From the NCBI RefSeq assembly GCF_001310955.1, contig NZ_BAZX01000002.1:1-64000 (forward strand): 64,000 nt of DNA, written 5' to 3'. The stretch's first letter is position 1, and each line of letters starts with the position of its first letter. This DNA comes from Marinifilum fragile JCM 15579. Its GTDB lineage: Bacteria; Bacteroidota; Bacteroidia; Bacteroidales; Marinifilaceae. This document shows positions 1 through 6,744 of this stretch, one piece after another. The notes under the pieces are model-generated. The model was not told where the DNA came from, did not search any database, and saw only the letters and a program-made list of their open reading frames with translations. Position numbers and translations under genes: made by a program.

Positions 1-8
1 AATCGCCC
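1..8 (-). tRNA. Partial tRNA (5' end only), probably a second tRNA-Val
   Basis: The first eight bases, read on the minus strand, give GGGCGATT. This is identical to the 5' acceptor arm of the complete tRNA-Val just downstream at 35-109. The rest lies outside the window. A tandem duplicate of the same valine tRNA is the simplest reading; the anticodon cannot be seen. Confidence 0.5.
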
Positions 9-34
9 TTGTTATTGGAAAATTTTGCTTTTTG

Positions 35-109
35 TGGGCGATATAGGATTCGAACCTATGACCCCTTGGGTGTAAACCAAGTGCTCTGAACCAACTGAGC
101 TAATCGCCC
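35..109 (-). tRNA. tRNA-Val (anticodon TAC)
   Basis: On the minus strand the sequence folds as a cloverleaf. The acceptor stem pairs GGGCGAT with ATCGCCC. The anticodon stem CTTGG/CCAAG closes the loop TTTACAC, which presents anticodon TAC and decodes valine GUA and GUG codons. The T arm carries GGTTCGAATCC. The discriminator base is A and no CCA tail is encoded. It sits 26 nt from a second partial tRNA at the window edge, suggesting a tandem tRNA-Val transcript. Confidence 0.95.
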
Positions 110-250
110 TTGCCCTTAAAAGCGATGCAAATATAAGGTGGAATATTTTTATCTGCAAGTATAATTTTCAAAAAAATGAAAAAAATATTTCTGAATGACC
201 CTAATATTCGAGGAAAGCTTTAATTTTATCACTCGTAAAAAATTGATACT

Positions 251-601
251 ATGGATAATAATTTAGAGAGAGATTGGAATAGTTTGTTATATAAAATTTC
301 TGAAGAATTTAATGTGGATGCCGATTTAAATGGAACTTTACTTTTAATTGGCATACAAGAGCGAGGTTTAGGCTTTCAGGAAAGTTATTCAAAAGAGGAT
401 AAGTGGGACCACATCGATTTAGCAATATGTACACTGCTTATGAAATGGAATTACTATTCTATCGAAGGATATGATGATGACAATTGGCCTATATTTGTAA
501 AGAATAAAATGGTTCCTCCCTTTTCAAAGGACAAAGAAAATCAATTGTTAAAATCATCGATTGTGGAATACTTTAAGGACAATGGATATTTGAATGATTA
601 A
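251..601 (+). CDS. Conserved hypothetical protein, 116 aa
   Basis: A small acidic soluble protein without signal peptide or membrane segment. It has a tryptophan- and aspartate-rich middle part (motifs GIQERGLGF, KWDHIDLAICTLL, YDDDNWPIFV). I do not recognise a characterised domain; the aspect is that of a small family conserved among Bacteroidota. It starts at an ATG 141 nt after the divergent tRNA-Val and ends 24 nt before a cyclophilin lipoprotein gene on the same strand, so the two may be cotranscribed. Base composition matches the neighbours. Function unknown. Confidence 0.75.
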   Translation: MDNNLERDWNSLLYKISEEFNVDADLNGTLLLIGIQERGLGFQESYSKEDKWDHIDLAICTLLMKWNYYSIEGYDDDNWPIFVKNKMVPPFSKDKENQLLKSSIVEYFKDNGYLND

Positions 602-625
602 ATAACAAACCTATATACATTAAAA

Positions 626-1438
626 ATGAAGAAACTACTTTACCTGGCCTTAATACTTGGAATGGTATCTTGCCAACAAAAATTGGAATTAGGGAAGAAA
701 AATAGAATTGTTGAAATAGAAACAGAGTACGGAGATATCAAAATTAAACTCTATGATGAAACCCCATTACATCGTGATAATTTTGTGAAACTTGCTCATG
801 CAAATTATTTTGATGGAACTCTATTTCACAGAGTAATTGATGGATTTATGATACAAGGTGGTGATCCTGATTCAAAAGCAGCTAAACCTGGAGTTAGGTT
901 AGGTGAAGGCGGTCCAGGATATCAAATTGATGCAGAGTTCAATCCTGCTTTATTTCATAAAAGAGGTGTAATTGCAGCAGCAAGAGAAGGAGATGCGGTT
1001 AATCCACAGAAGAAATCATCTGGTTCGCAGTTTTATTTGGCTCAAGGTGTTGTATATACTCATGGAGGATTGGATACTCTGTTAATAAAATTGAATGATA
1101 GAGTAAAAAATAGAATTTTTGAAAATGTGCAAAAAGATAAGGCTACTGAAATTATGAAATATCAATCAGAAGGGGACATGGATAAGGTATCTGAATTGGT
1201 TGATAAAATCCAAATTCAAGTTGACTCCATTTTTACTACTCAGCAAATTAAGTTTTCACAGTCTCAAATTGATGCATATACTACAGTAGGAGGAATTCCT
1301 CACCTGGATGGTAATTATACTGTTTTCGGGGAAGTAATTGAAGGTATCGAGTTTATTGATAGTATTGCTAAAGTGAAAAAGGATCAATTTGATCGCCCAT
1401 TGAAGGATGTATCAATGAAAATTAAGATTGTTCAATAA
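626..1438 (+). CDS. Peptidyl-prolyl cis-trans isomerase, cyclophilin-type lipoprotein
   Basis: The 270-aa product catalyses proline cis-trans isomerisation in the cell envelope. A lipoprotein signal is visible: hydrophobic residues 4-14, then VSC with Cys16. The cyclophilin core follows (VEIETEYGDIKIKLYDETP, FDGTLFHRVIDGFMIQGGDP, GSQFYLAQG, HLDGNYTVFGEV). Between the QFYLAQG strand and the last part, a charged helical insert of about 60-70 residues (roughly 145-210) makes it longer than a typical 160-190 aa cyclophilin. It is followed by a terminator and then a paralogue at 1648-2472 with the same insert, indicating tandem duplication. The insert might provide a chaperone-like surface (inference). 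Confidence 0.93.
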   Translation: MKKLLYLALILGMVSCQQKLELGKKNRIVEIETEYGDIKIKLYDETPLHRDNFVKLAHANYFDGTLFHRVIDGFMIQGGDPDSKAAKPGVRLGEGGPGYQIDAEFNPALFHKRGVIAAAREGDAVNPQKKSSGSQFYLAQGVVYTHGGLDTLLIKLNDRVKNRIFENVQKDKATEIMKYQSEGDMDKVSELVDKIQIQVDSIFTTQQIKFSQSQIDAYTTVGGIPHLDGNYTVFGEVIEGIEFIDSIAKVKKDQFDRPLKDVSMKIKIVQ

Positions 1439-1458
1439 AAGAATAATATGAATATGGG

Positions 1459-1488
1459 AGCTCCGGAAATTATTTCGGAGCTTTTTTT
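1459..1488 (+). terminator. Rho-independent terminator after cyclophilin gene
   Basis: Stem AGCTCCG ... CGGAGCT, extended by GAAAT/ATTTC pairing, is followed by seven T residues. It lies 20 nt after the cyclophilin stop codon and separates the two paralogous cyclophilin genes into different transcripts. Confidence 0.85.
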
Positions 1489-1647
1489 GTTATGAATTTC
1501 AATGATAATTATCTTACACCACTGAAACTTTTTTTTATCATTAAGGTGAAATGCCGATATACATCTAAACATCATTTAAAAGTATTACGAACTATATAAT
1601 TATTTAAATGATAATCGGTATTAATTCGGTTTTTAAAAGGAATAGCA

Positions 1648-2472
1648 ATGAGAAAATTAACCATACTTCTGATTTTATTTTTATTTCAATTTTCTGCATA
1701 CAATGTTTTTGCCCAGGGAACCAATTCTATAATCTTGATTGAAACCAATTTGGGTAATATGAAAGTTATGCTTTACAAAGAAACACCTAAGCATCGTCAG
1801 AATTTTTTGCAGTTGGTCGAGAATGATCATTTCGATGGCACTCTTTTTTATCGTGTAATAAAAGGGTTTGTTGCCCAAGGAGGATCTCAAGATTCGAGAA
1901 ATGCACCAGCTGGTAAAGCCATTGGATATGGGGATGCAAATAGAACCATACAATCGGAGTTTAATAAAATGTTTTTCCATAAAAAGGGAGCATTGGCTTC
2001 GCCGCGTCAGCCCGATAAGGTGAATATCTTTAAAGAATCGGATGTATCGCAGTTCTATATCGCAGACGGTAGGGTATTTACTAATGAAGAATTGGATGCC
2101 ATGGAAAAAGAGGTTAATGTTCCATTAAGAAAAAGGATTGTAAAGAGATATTTGACTCCGAAGAAAAGACAGATTTTGGATTCTTTAAAAAAGGCCCAAA
2201 AGGTGTCGGAGTTTCGTGAAATTGCAAAACAAATAAAAGAATCAATTGATTTTGATTACAATGCATCAGCTGAAAAATTAGAGTTTACTCCTGAGCAAAG
2301 AAAGGCATATACTACAATAGGAGGAGTGCCACATTTGGACAATAATTATACTGTTTTTGGAGAGGTTATTAGCGGATTAGGTGTTTTAGATAAAATTGTA
2401 AAGCTAAAAACAGATTCCAATGATCGACCTTATACTGATGTAAAGATGAAAGTAAAAATCCTAAAGTATTAA
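1648..2472 (+). CDS. Peptidyl-prolyl cis-trans isomerase, cyclophilin-type, secreted
   Basis: A 274-aa paralogue of the preceding gene. It has a Sec signal peptide (charged MRK, hydrophobic 5-20, likely cleavage after VFA near residue 22) but no lipobox cysteine, so it is probably periplasmic rather than lipid-anchored. Core cyclophilin motifs are present (ILIETNLGNMKVMLYKETP, FDGTLFYRVIKGFVAQGG, SQFYIADG, HLDNNYTVFGEV). The same family-specific insert (about residues 145-212, rich in Lys and Glu) lies before the last motif. Its own upstream region (1489-1647) is AT-rich, with no clear promoter that I can assign. Confidence 0.92.
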   Translation: MRKLTILLILFLFQFSAYNVFAQGTNSIILIETNLGNMKVMLYKETPKHRQNFLQLVENDHFDGTLFYRVIKGFVAQGGSQDSRNAPAGKAIGYGDANRTIQSEFNKMFFHKKGALASPRQPDKVNIFKESDVSQFYIADGRVFTNEELDAMEKEVNVPLRKRIVKRYLTPKKRQILDSLKKAQKVSEFREIAKQIKESIDFDYNASAEKLEFTPEQRKAYTTIGGVPHLDNNYTVFGEVISGLGVLDKIVKLKTDSNDRPYTDVKMKVKILKY

Positions 2473-2524
2473 ATGCTTTTGGTATTTAGCCATTTGCTTT
2501 TAGCCAATGAGAAAAAAGTTTTTG

Positions 2525-2532
2525 TAACTTTG
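2525..2532 (+). promoter_or_regulatory. Probable pheS promoter -7 element
   Basis: TAACTTTG matches the Bacteroidota primary-sigma -7 consensus TAnnTTTG, 32 nt before the pheS start. The -33 element is not obvious at the usual 19-21 nt distance, so this call rests on the -7 element and its position. Confidence 0.5.
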
Positions 2533-2564
2533 CCGACTGTTGCAATAAATAAAGAAGTTATATC

Positions 2565-3587
2565 ATGCTTGACAAAATAAAAAACCTGCTTGATGAGTTG
2601 AATGGATTTTCAGCTACAACACTGGAAGAGGTAGAACAGTTCAGAATTAAACACCTTAGTAAAAAAGGTAGCATTGCTTCGTTGTTTGCCGATTTTAAAA
2701 CTGTTCCAAACGAGGAGAAAAAAGCTGTTGGACAAGCTTTAAACGAGCTTAAAACAGTGGCTATGGATAAGGTAAATGCTTTAAAGGAAAGTTTTACCGG
2801 TGCTGAATTTGGCAAGTCTGGTTTGGATTTGACATTGTCTGGCGATCCTGTAAAATTAGGTTCTCGTCACCCACTTTCGTTGGTAAGAAATGAGATTACA
2901 GAAATTTTCGCTCGTTTAGGATTTACCATTTCTGAAGGTCCGGAGATTGAAGATGATTGGCACAACTTCTCTGCATTGAACTTCCCTGAAGAGCATCCGG
3001 CACGTGATATGCAGGATACTTTCTTTATTGAGAAAAATCCGGATGTGATTTTAAGAACTCACACATCATCGGTACAGGTTCATGATTTACAGGAAATGGA
3101 ATTGCCAATTCGTTGTTTAACTCCTGGTAGAGTATTCCGTAATGAAGCAATTTCGGCTCGTGCACACTGTATTTTCCACCAAATTGAGGCTTTGTATGTA
3201 GATGAGAAAGTTTCTTTTGCTGATTTGAAGCAAACACTTACTTATTTTGCAAAAGAGTTTTTCGGTGAGAAAACTGAAATCAGATTGCGTCCATCATATT
3301 TTCCATTTACTGAACCATCGGCTGAGGTAGATGTTACCTGTTCGCTTTGTGGTGGAAAAGGATGTAATGTATGTAAAGGAACCGGTTGGCTAGAGATTTT
3401 AGGCTGCGGTATGGTTGATCCAAATGTATTGGAATTAAATGGTATCGATAGCAAGAAATATTCAGGTTTTGCATTGGGAATGGGGATTGAGCGTATTACC
3501 ATGCTAAAATATGGTATCAAAGATCTTCGCTTGTTCTTCGAGAACGATATCCGTTTCCTTGAGCAATTTACTGCAGCAGGATTCTAA
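2565..3587 (+). CDS. pheS: Phenylalanine--tRNA ligase alpha subunit
   Basis: This is the catalytic subunit of the alpha2-beta2 phenylalanyl-tRNA synthetase, which charges tRNA-Phe in the cytoplasm. The 340-aa protein has the N-terminal coiled-coil arm (residues 1-85) and then the class II core. Motif 1 region is SLVRNEITEIFARLGF, motif 2 is VFRNEAISARAHCIFHQIE, and motif 3 is GFALGMGIERITMLKYGI. A cysteine-rich stretch (CSLCGGKGCNVCKGTGW, near residues 263-279) is seen in many bacterial PheS proteins. It is a single-gene transcript here: its own promoter, a terminator directly after, and no pheT next to it in the window. Confidence 0.97.
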   Translation: MLDKIKNLLDELNGFSATTLEEVEQFRIKHLSKKGSIASLFADFKTVPNEEKKAVGQALNELKTVAMDKVNALKESFTGAEFGKSGLDLTLSGDPVKLGSRHPLSLVRNEITEIFARLGFTISEGPEIEDDWHNFSALNFPEEHPARDMQDTFFIEKNPDVILRTHTSSVQVHDLQEMELPIRCLTPGRVFRNEAISARAHCIFHQIEALYVDEKVSFADLKQTLTYFAKEFFGEKTEIRLRPSYFPFTEPSAEVDVTCSLCGGKGCNVCKGTGWLEILGCGMVDPNVLELNGIDSKKYSGFALGMGIERITMLKYGIKDLRLFFENDIRFLEQFTAAGF

Positions 3588-3613
3588 GAAAATCACAAGG
3601 ATATAAAATATAG

Positions 3614-3643
3614 ATGCCTTCCATTACGGAAGGCATTTTTTTT
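3614..3643 (+). terminator. pheS terminator
   Basis: Perfect stem ATGCCTTCC/GGAAGGCAT with a 5-nt loop, followed by a run of eight T residues, 27 nt after the pheS stop codon. Confidence 0.9.
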
Positions 3644-3678
3644 ATAAAGAGACGTACGGCCATGCGTCTATATCCAAT

Positions 3679-4097
3679 TTATTCTTCGTGATAAATAATC
3701 TCCGAAGTAACAGGAATTACTTTTTTATAAAGAGCACTTACCCCGCAATATTCTTCTTCCGATAGTTTTACAGCTCGTTCAATCTTGCATGAGGAATATC
3801 CTTGCCAAAGAATTCATAAATGATATGCATGTTTTTATAATAACTTGGTTGTTCTTCAGTCAATTCGCCTTCAACCGAAACTTTGATATCGCGAACTTCA
3901 ACGCGCATTTTTTTAAGAATCATAGCAATGTCGATACCGGTGCAGCCAGCCAATGCTGTTAGCATTAATTTTTTAGGACTAACACCTGAGCCATCGCCAC
4001 CTACTTGTGTGCTGGCATCGGTTATAATTTCGTGTCCATCCATATCTGCTTTATAGGCAAGTTTACCTTGCCAGCTCATTTCTACTTTGTGTTTCAT
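3679..4097 (-). pseudogene. OsmC family protein, disrupted by a single-base deletion
   Basis: OsmC/YhfA-type proteins are small thiol-dependent peroxide-handling enzymes. The first 104 residues are normal (KHKVEMSWQGKLAYKADMDG, LMLTALAGCTGIDIAMIL with the first catalytic cysteine). The frame then runs into a stop after HARLNEL. One base lower, the expected C-terminus continues as ERAVKLSEEEYCGVSALYKK ... YHEE and a stop at 3679-3681, including the second catalytic cysteine in EYCGV. Restoring one base near 3785-3786 (CTT back to CTTT on the plus strand) gives KIERAV and an intact protein of about 139 aa. The rest is undecayed, so a sequencing error is likelier than real inactivation. Confidence 0.85.
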
Positions 4098-4377
4098 TGT
4101 TTAAGAAGTTGCAAGTTACAAGTGGTTCTTTCAAGTTTATAAAAGCCACAACTTATAACTAATGTGTATGTAATTCTAAGAAATATTGTGCTCAATCAAA
4201 ATTATTAAAAAATCTTATAGCTTGAAACTTGTAATGTGAAGCTTTGAAAAGGTGCTGATTTATTACGAACAATTAAATCATATAAGTGTGTAAAGAGCTA
4301 TTGGAGAAGTAAAACTTAAATTACTATATTTAAACCTGATTCTAAAATTGGTGAAATTAGAATTAAGAAATAATTAA
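4098..4377. other. AT-rich intergenic region between osmC (-) and the Crp/Fnr gene (+)
   Basis: About 280 bp with no supportable gene. It must hold divergent promoters for the osmC gene and the Crp/Fnr gene. Degenerate CAAGTT-like repeats occur at 4108-4137, resembling low-complexity tracts common in this phylum. I see no conserved RNA structure here. Confidence 0.4.
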
Positions 4378-4412
4378 AAACATCCGAAAAAAAGCCGCTT
4401 TGGAGGATGTTT
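4378..4412 (+). other. Inverted repeat in the leader of the Crp/Fnr gene
   Basis: AAACATCC at 4378-4385 pairs perfectly with GGATGTTT at 4405-4412 across a 19-nt loop, ending 42 nt before the downstream start codon. There is no T-run long enough for a strong terminator. It could be an attenuator-like hairpin or an operator for autoregulation; nothing in the sequence decides between these. Confidence 0.45.
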
Positions 4413-4454
4413 AGCAAAGCTATTTTATAACAAGTTTATTCAGTAAGCGTTGAA

Positions 4455-5159
4455 ATGAAGCAAAATAATAATCTTCCAAACTGCAATCAGTTGTCTGAGA
4501 AATTCAGTGTTAAGTTTCCTGATCTGGGTGTCGATGATCAAAATCTTTTATTTTGGGATGAAGATGTACATTTCTTTAAAAGAGGAAGTGTAATCTATAA
4601 AGAGGGTGATTTTGCCAAAGGGTGTTTTTTCCTTTATTCGGGAATTTTAAAGATTTTTAAAACAGGATTGGAAGGAAAAGAACAAATCATTCGTTTTGCA
4701 AAAGAGGGCGATTTAATCGGATTTAGATCGGTATTAAGCCATGAACGTTTTTGTACTTCTGCAAAGGTTATCGAAGATGCTGTGGTATGTTTTATTCCTG
4801 CTAATGTACTTACGAAACTGATCCAGGAAAATTCGAATTTTGCCTTGCAGTTGATGAAAGTTACCTGTGCTGAATTGGGTGAAGCCAACAATTACATAAC
4901 TGATATCGCACAAAAAACGGTAAGAGAGCGATTAGCAGAGGTGCTGATCCATCTTGAGGATACTTTCGGACTAAGTGAAGAGGGAACCTTAAAAATATCG
5001 CTTACGCGCGAGGAATTGGCCAATATGGTTGGAACAGCTACCGAATCGGTAATTCGATTGTTGTCGGAGTTTAAATCCGATAAACTGATAGAACTAAACG
5101 GTAGAAAGATAAAGATACTAAATAGCGAATCGCTTCGAAAAACCGGTGGTTTGATTTAG
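4455..5159 (+). CDS. Crp/Fnr family transcriptional regulator
   Basis: A 234-aa cytoplasmic DNA-binding regulator. Residues about 30-145 form a cyclic-nucleotide-binding beta roll (FKRGSVIYKEGDFAKGCFFL, EQIIRFAKEGDLIGFRSVL). Residues about 160-225 form the Crp-type winged helix (LTREELANMVGTATESVIRLLSEF is the recognition region). A cysteine pair near the N-terminus (Cys10) and Cys103 does not form the four-cysteine Fnr iron-sulfur pattern, so direct oxygen sensing through a cluster is not supported. The real ligand is unknown. It is a single gene with its own terminator. The adjacent divergent OsmC gene is a plausible but unproven target. Confidence 0.92.
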   Translation: MKQNNNLPNCNQLSEKFSVKFPDLGVDDQNLLFWDEDVHFFKRGSVIYKEGDFAKGCFFLYSGILKIFKTGLEGKEQIIRFAKEGDLIGFRSVLSHERFCTSAKVIEDAVVCFIPANVLTKLIQENSNFALQLMKVTCAELGEANNYITDIAQKTVRERLAEVLIHLEDTFGLSEEGTLKISLTREELANMVGTATESVIRLLSEFKSDKLIELNGRKIKILNSESLRKTGGLI

Positions 5160-5182
5160 AAAATAAGATATAGATGTGAGGA

Positions 5183-5210
5183 GCCCGTTCAATGATTTGA
5201 GCGGGTTTCT
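5183..5210 (+). terminator. Terminator after Crp/Fnr gene
   Basis: CCCG(T)TCAA pairs with TTGA(G)CGGG around a short ATGA-containing loop, followed by TTTCTTGTTT. It lies 24 nt after the regulator stop codon. Confidence 0.75.
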
Positions 5211-5227
5211 TGTTTCCGAAAGTTTTG

Positions 5228-5307
5228 AAAAGTCAAAGAGTTATACAATCGAACGGTTTAACAGTCTAACAGTCTAATAGTTATACGGTCGAATGGTCAA
5301 ACAGTCA
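5228..5307. repeat. Degenerate 8-bp tandem repeat, ten units
   Basis: Ten consecutive octamers with no spacer: AAAAGTCA, AAGAGTTA, TACAATCG, AACGGTTT, AACAGTCT, AACAGTCT, AATAGTTA, TACGGTCG, AATGGTCA, AACAGTCA. The consensus is approximately AAyrGTyN. The unit phase is kept over 80 bp although single units diverge. It sits in the convergent gap between the Crp/Fnr terminator and a small minus-strand gene. It is non-coding, since the 8-nt period breaks frame. Confidence 0.75.
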
Positions 5308-5361
5308 AATTTTCTATTGTACAGGTTAGGTAATCGGTATTATCTCTTCTTAGGAGTGTAT

Positions 5362-5529
5362 TTAGTATTTCTCCCACATGCTTTTTATTGTTGCGCGAAC
5401 CAGTAAAATAAACACTATCGTGCCAATTGCGAATGCTATATAACCATCGGTTTCGGGTATTCGGAATGATACAAACAGTGCCAAAATCAGACAAAGGATA
5501 GTCGCGGATACCAATAAATAACCTTTCAT
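5362..5529 (-). CDS. Small two-helix membrane protein, 55 aa
   Basis: Starting at ATG 5529 the product begins MKGYLLVSATILCLILALFV and has two hydrophobic segments (residues about 4-20 and 29-45) separated by a short loop RIPETDGY. It ends in a charged tail KSMWEKY. An upstream ATG at 5586 would add 19 residues, but the inner start follows a purine-poor, AT-rich leader with a -7-like TAACTTTTG about 40 nt upstream on the minus strand, which favours 5529. No known domain is recognised; many such inner-membrane miniproteins exist in Bacteroidota. Convergent with the Crp/Fnr gene. Confidence 0.6.
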   Translation of the reverse strand: MKGYLLVSATILCLILALFVSFRIPETDGYIAFAIGTIVFILLVRATIKSMWEKY

Positions 5530-5721
5530 AAAATAAATTCTTCTGAATAGCCTGCAAAAGTTAGGTGTTGCGCTCATTAATAACAATATCTGAAATTAAG
5601 ATTAACAATATTTAACACTTGCATTTTGGTGGGGCTTGCAAAATAAATTAACTTAATTCTCGTTTTTAAAAGAATATTATAATAAAGCTAACCATTTTAT
5701 TAACCCAAAAATCATTTAAAA

Positions 5722-6471
5722 ATGACAAACAAAGAGTGCTACGATTCCCTATTGGAAAAGTATGTTGCAATTCACAAGGATGCAATAAAATCACCTAATC
5801 TTCCTATTCAAACAGCCATAAGTGAAGCTCTAAAATTGCAAGAGAATGCCCTGCAGGACAAAGATCAATTGATTACTACCGATCTTGATGCTACACTTAT
5901 CGATGATCTTGCACCACGTGCCTATGCATGTAAGCATGCACAAATAATGTGGGAAAAAGTATTTAAAGCAAAATCGGATGCTGAAGATCTGTGGAGGGAG
6001 AAGGCTCCTAAAGCTTACGATTTAAGAGATACTTTATTGCACTATTGTCGATATGTATACAGAAATGATAAGGATCTAAAAGATCGAATCGATCGTATTG
6101 CGGATGGCAGTGGTCATGATGACTTGGTGATGGATTTGGCCAACCTGGCCAACCTTGGCAAAGAAAATCCGGAACCTTTAACGGCCAATTCTATCGATCT
6201 AACTTTATTCGATCAGGCTGAAACCATGTCGAATGAATGTGGTGATCTGCTTGCAAAAGTTCATGGTGCAAGAACTGCTAGTGATGCTGATGCCAAAGAG
6301 ATGAGAGATAGAGCTTATACTTACCTAAAACAAGCTGTGGATGCAGTTCGGGCAGCAGGTCGATTTGTTTTCTGGAGAAACGAAGAGAGAATTGATTTGT
6401 ATGGTAGTGAGTATTTCCGTGAGCTACGTGAAAATAGCAGAAAGGAAAAGGAGGAAGAATTGGAGGCATAA
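5722..6471 (+). CDS. All-helical protein of unknown function, 249 aa
   Basis: Cytoplasmic, with no signal peptide or membrane segment, and predominantly alpha-helical with heptad-like spacing. Two similar halves seem to be separated by a linker around residues 140-160 (KENPEPLTANSIDL). Distinctive stretches are ACKHAQIMWEKVFKAKSD, YCRYVYRNDKDLKDRI and AAGRFVFWRNEERID. It ends in a highly charged tail. It resembles uncharacterised Bacteroidota helical-bundle proteins; I cannot name the family with certainty. It stands alone, with 135 bp of AT-rich upstream DNA, and is followed 33 nt after its stop by the regularly spaced repeat array at 6504-6637. Confidence 0.8.
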   Translation: MTNKECYDSLLEKYVAIHKDAIKSPNLPIQTAISEALKLQENALQDKDQLITTDLDATLIDDLAPRAYACKHAQIMWEKVFKAKSDAEDLWREKAPKAYDLRDTLLHYCRYVYRNDKDLKDRIDRIADGSGHDDLVMDLANLANLGKENPEPLTANSIDLTLFDQAETMSNECGDLLAKVHGARTASDADAKEMRDRAYTYLKQAVDAVRAAGRFVFWRNEERIDLYGSEYFRELRENSRKEKEEELEA

Positions 6472-6503
6472 GCTTCTGAAACCCTCGCGAAGATTGGTCT
6501 ATA

Positions 6504-6637
6504 TAGGCTATGGATGGGTAATTTAGGCTATGGAGAGCATGAACTAGGCTATGATTTGCAAAAAGTAGGCTATGGACGAATAAAACTCCCGCAGGAAGCC
6601 ATCATTTAGGCTATGGAGCATCTGATTTAGGCTATGG
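6504..6637 (+). repeat. Equidistant short-repeat array, head TAGGCTATGG, period about 21 bp
   Basis: Six copies of the 10-mer TAGGCTATGG begin at 6504, 6524, 6545, 6566, 6607 and 6628. Five are exact and the one at 6545 differs in the last base. Gaps are 20, 21, 21, 41 and 21 bp, so one position (about 6587) is occupied by unrelated sequence but the register is kept. The tails of 10-11 nt between heads are not conserved. The heads contain in-frame TAG when read as TAG GCT ATG, and the 20/21 alternation breaks frame, so the array is not coding. Four of the exact copies are followed by A, extending the head to 11 nt. Confidence 0.9.
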
Positions 6638-6744
6638 GCGCTTAAATATTGCGCAGGACTACCTAATATTTGCGATGAATAGCCAAAAATATACAATATC
6701 CTTGTAGAGCCGTAGCATGCTACGGCTCCTCTAATTAAATTTAA

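Noticed and set aside
3000-3005. CACGTG as further parS site in pheS
   Set aside because: The flanks (CCGG and ATAT) do not match the TGTT/AACA arms of parS; only the common 6-bp core is shared.
4108-4137. CAAGTT-rich stretch as a regular repeat array
   Set aside because: Copies are few, poorly matched and irregularly spaced, unlike the two phased arrays.
4387-4404. 15-base match to 58807-58821 (AAAAAAGCCGCTTTG) as a dispersed repeat
   Set aside because: One or two matches of this length are expected by chance in 64 kb, and the second copy is inside the YceI gene.
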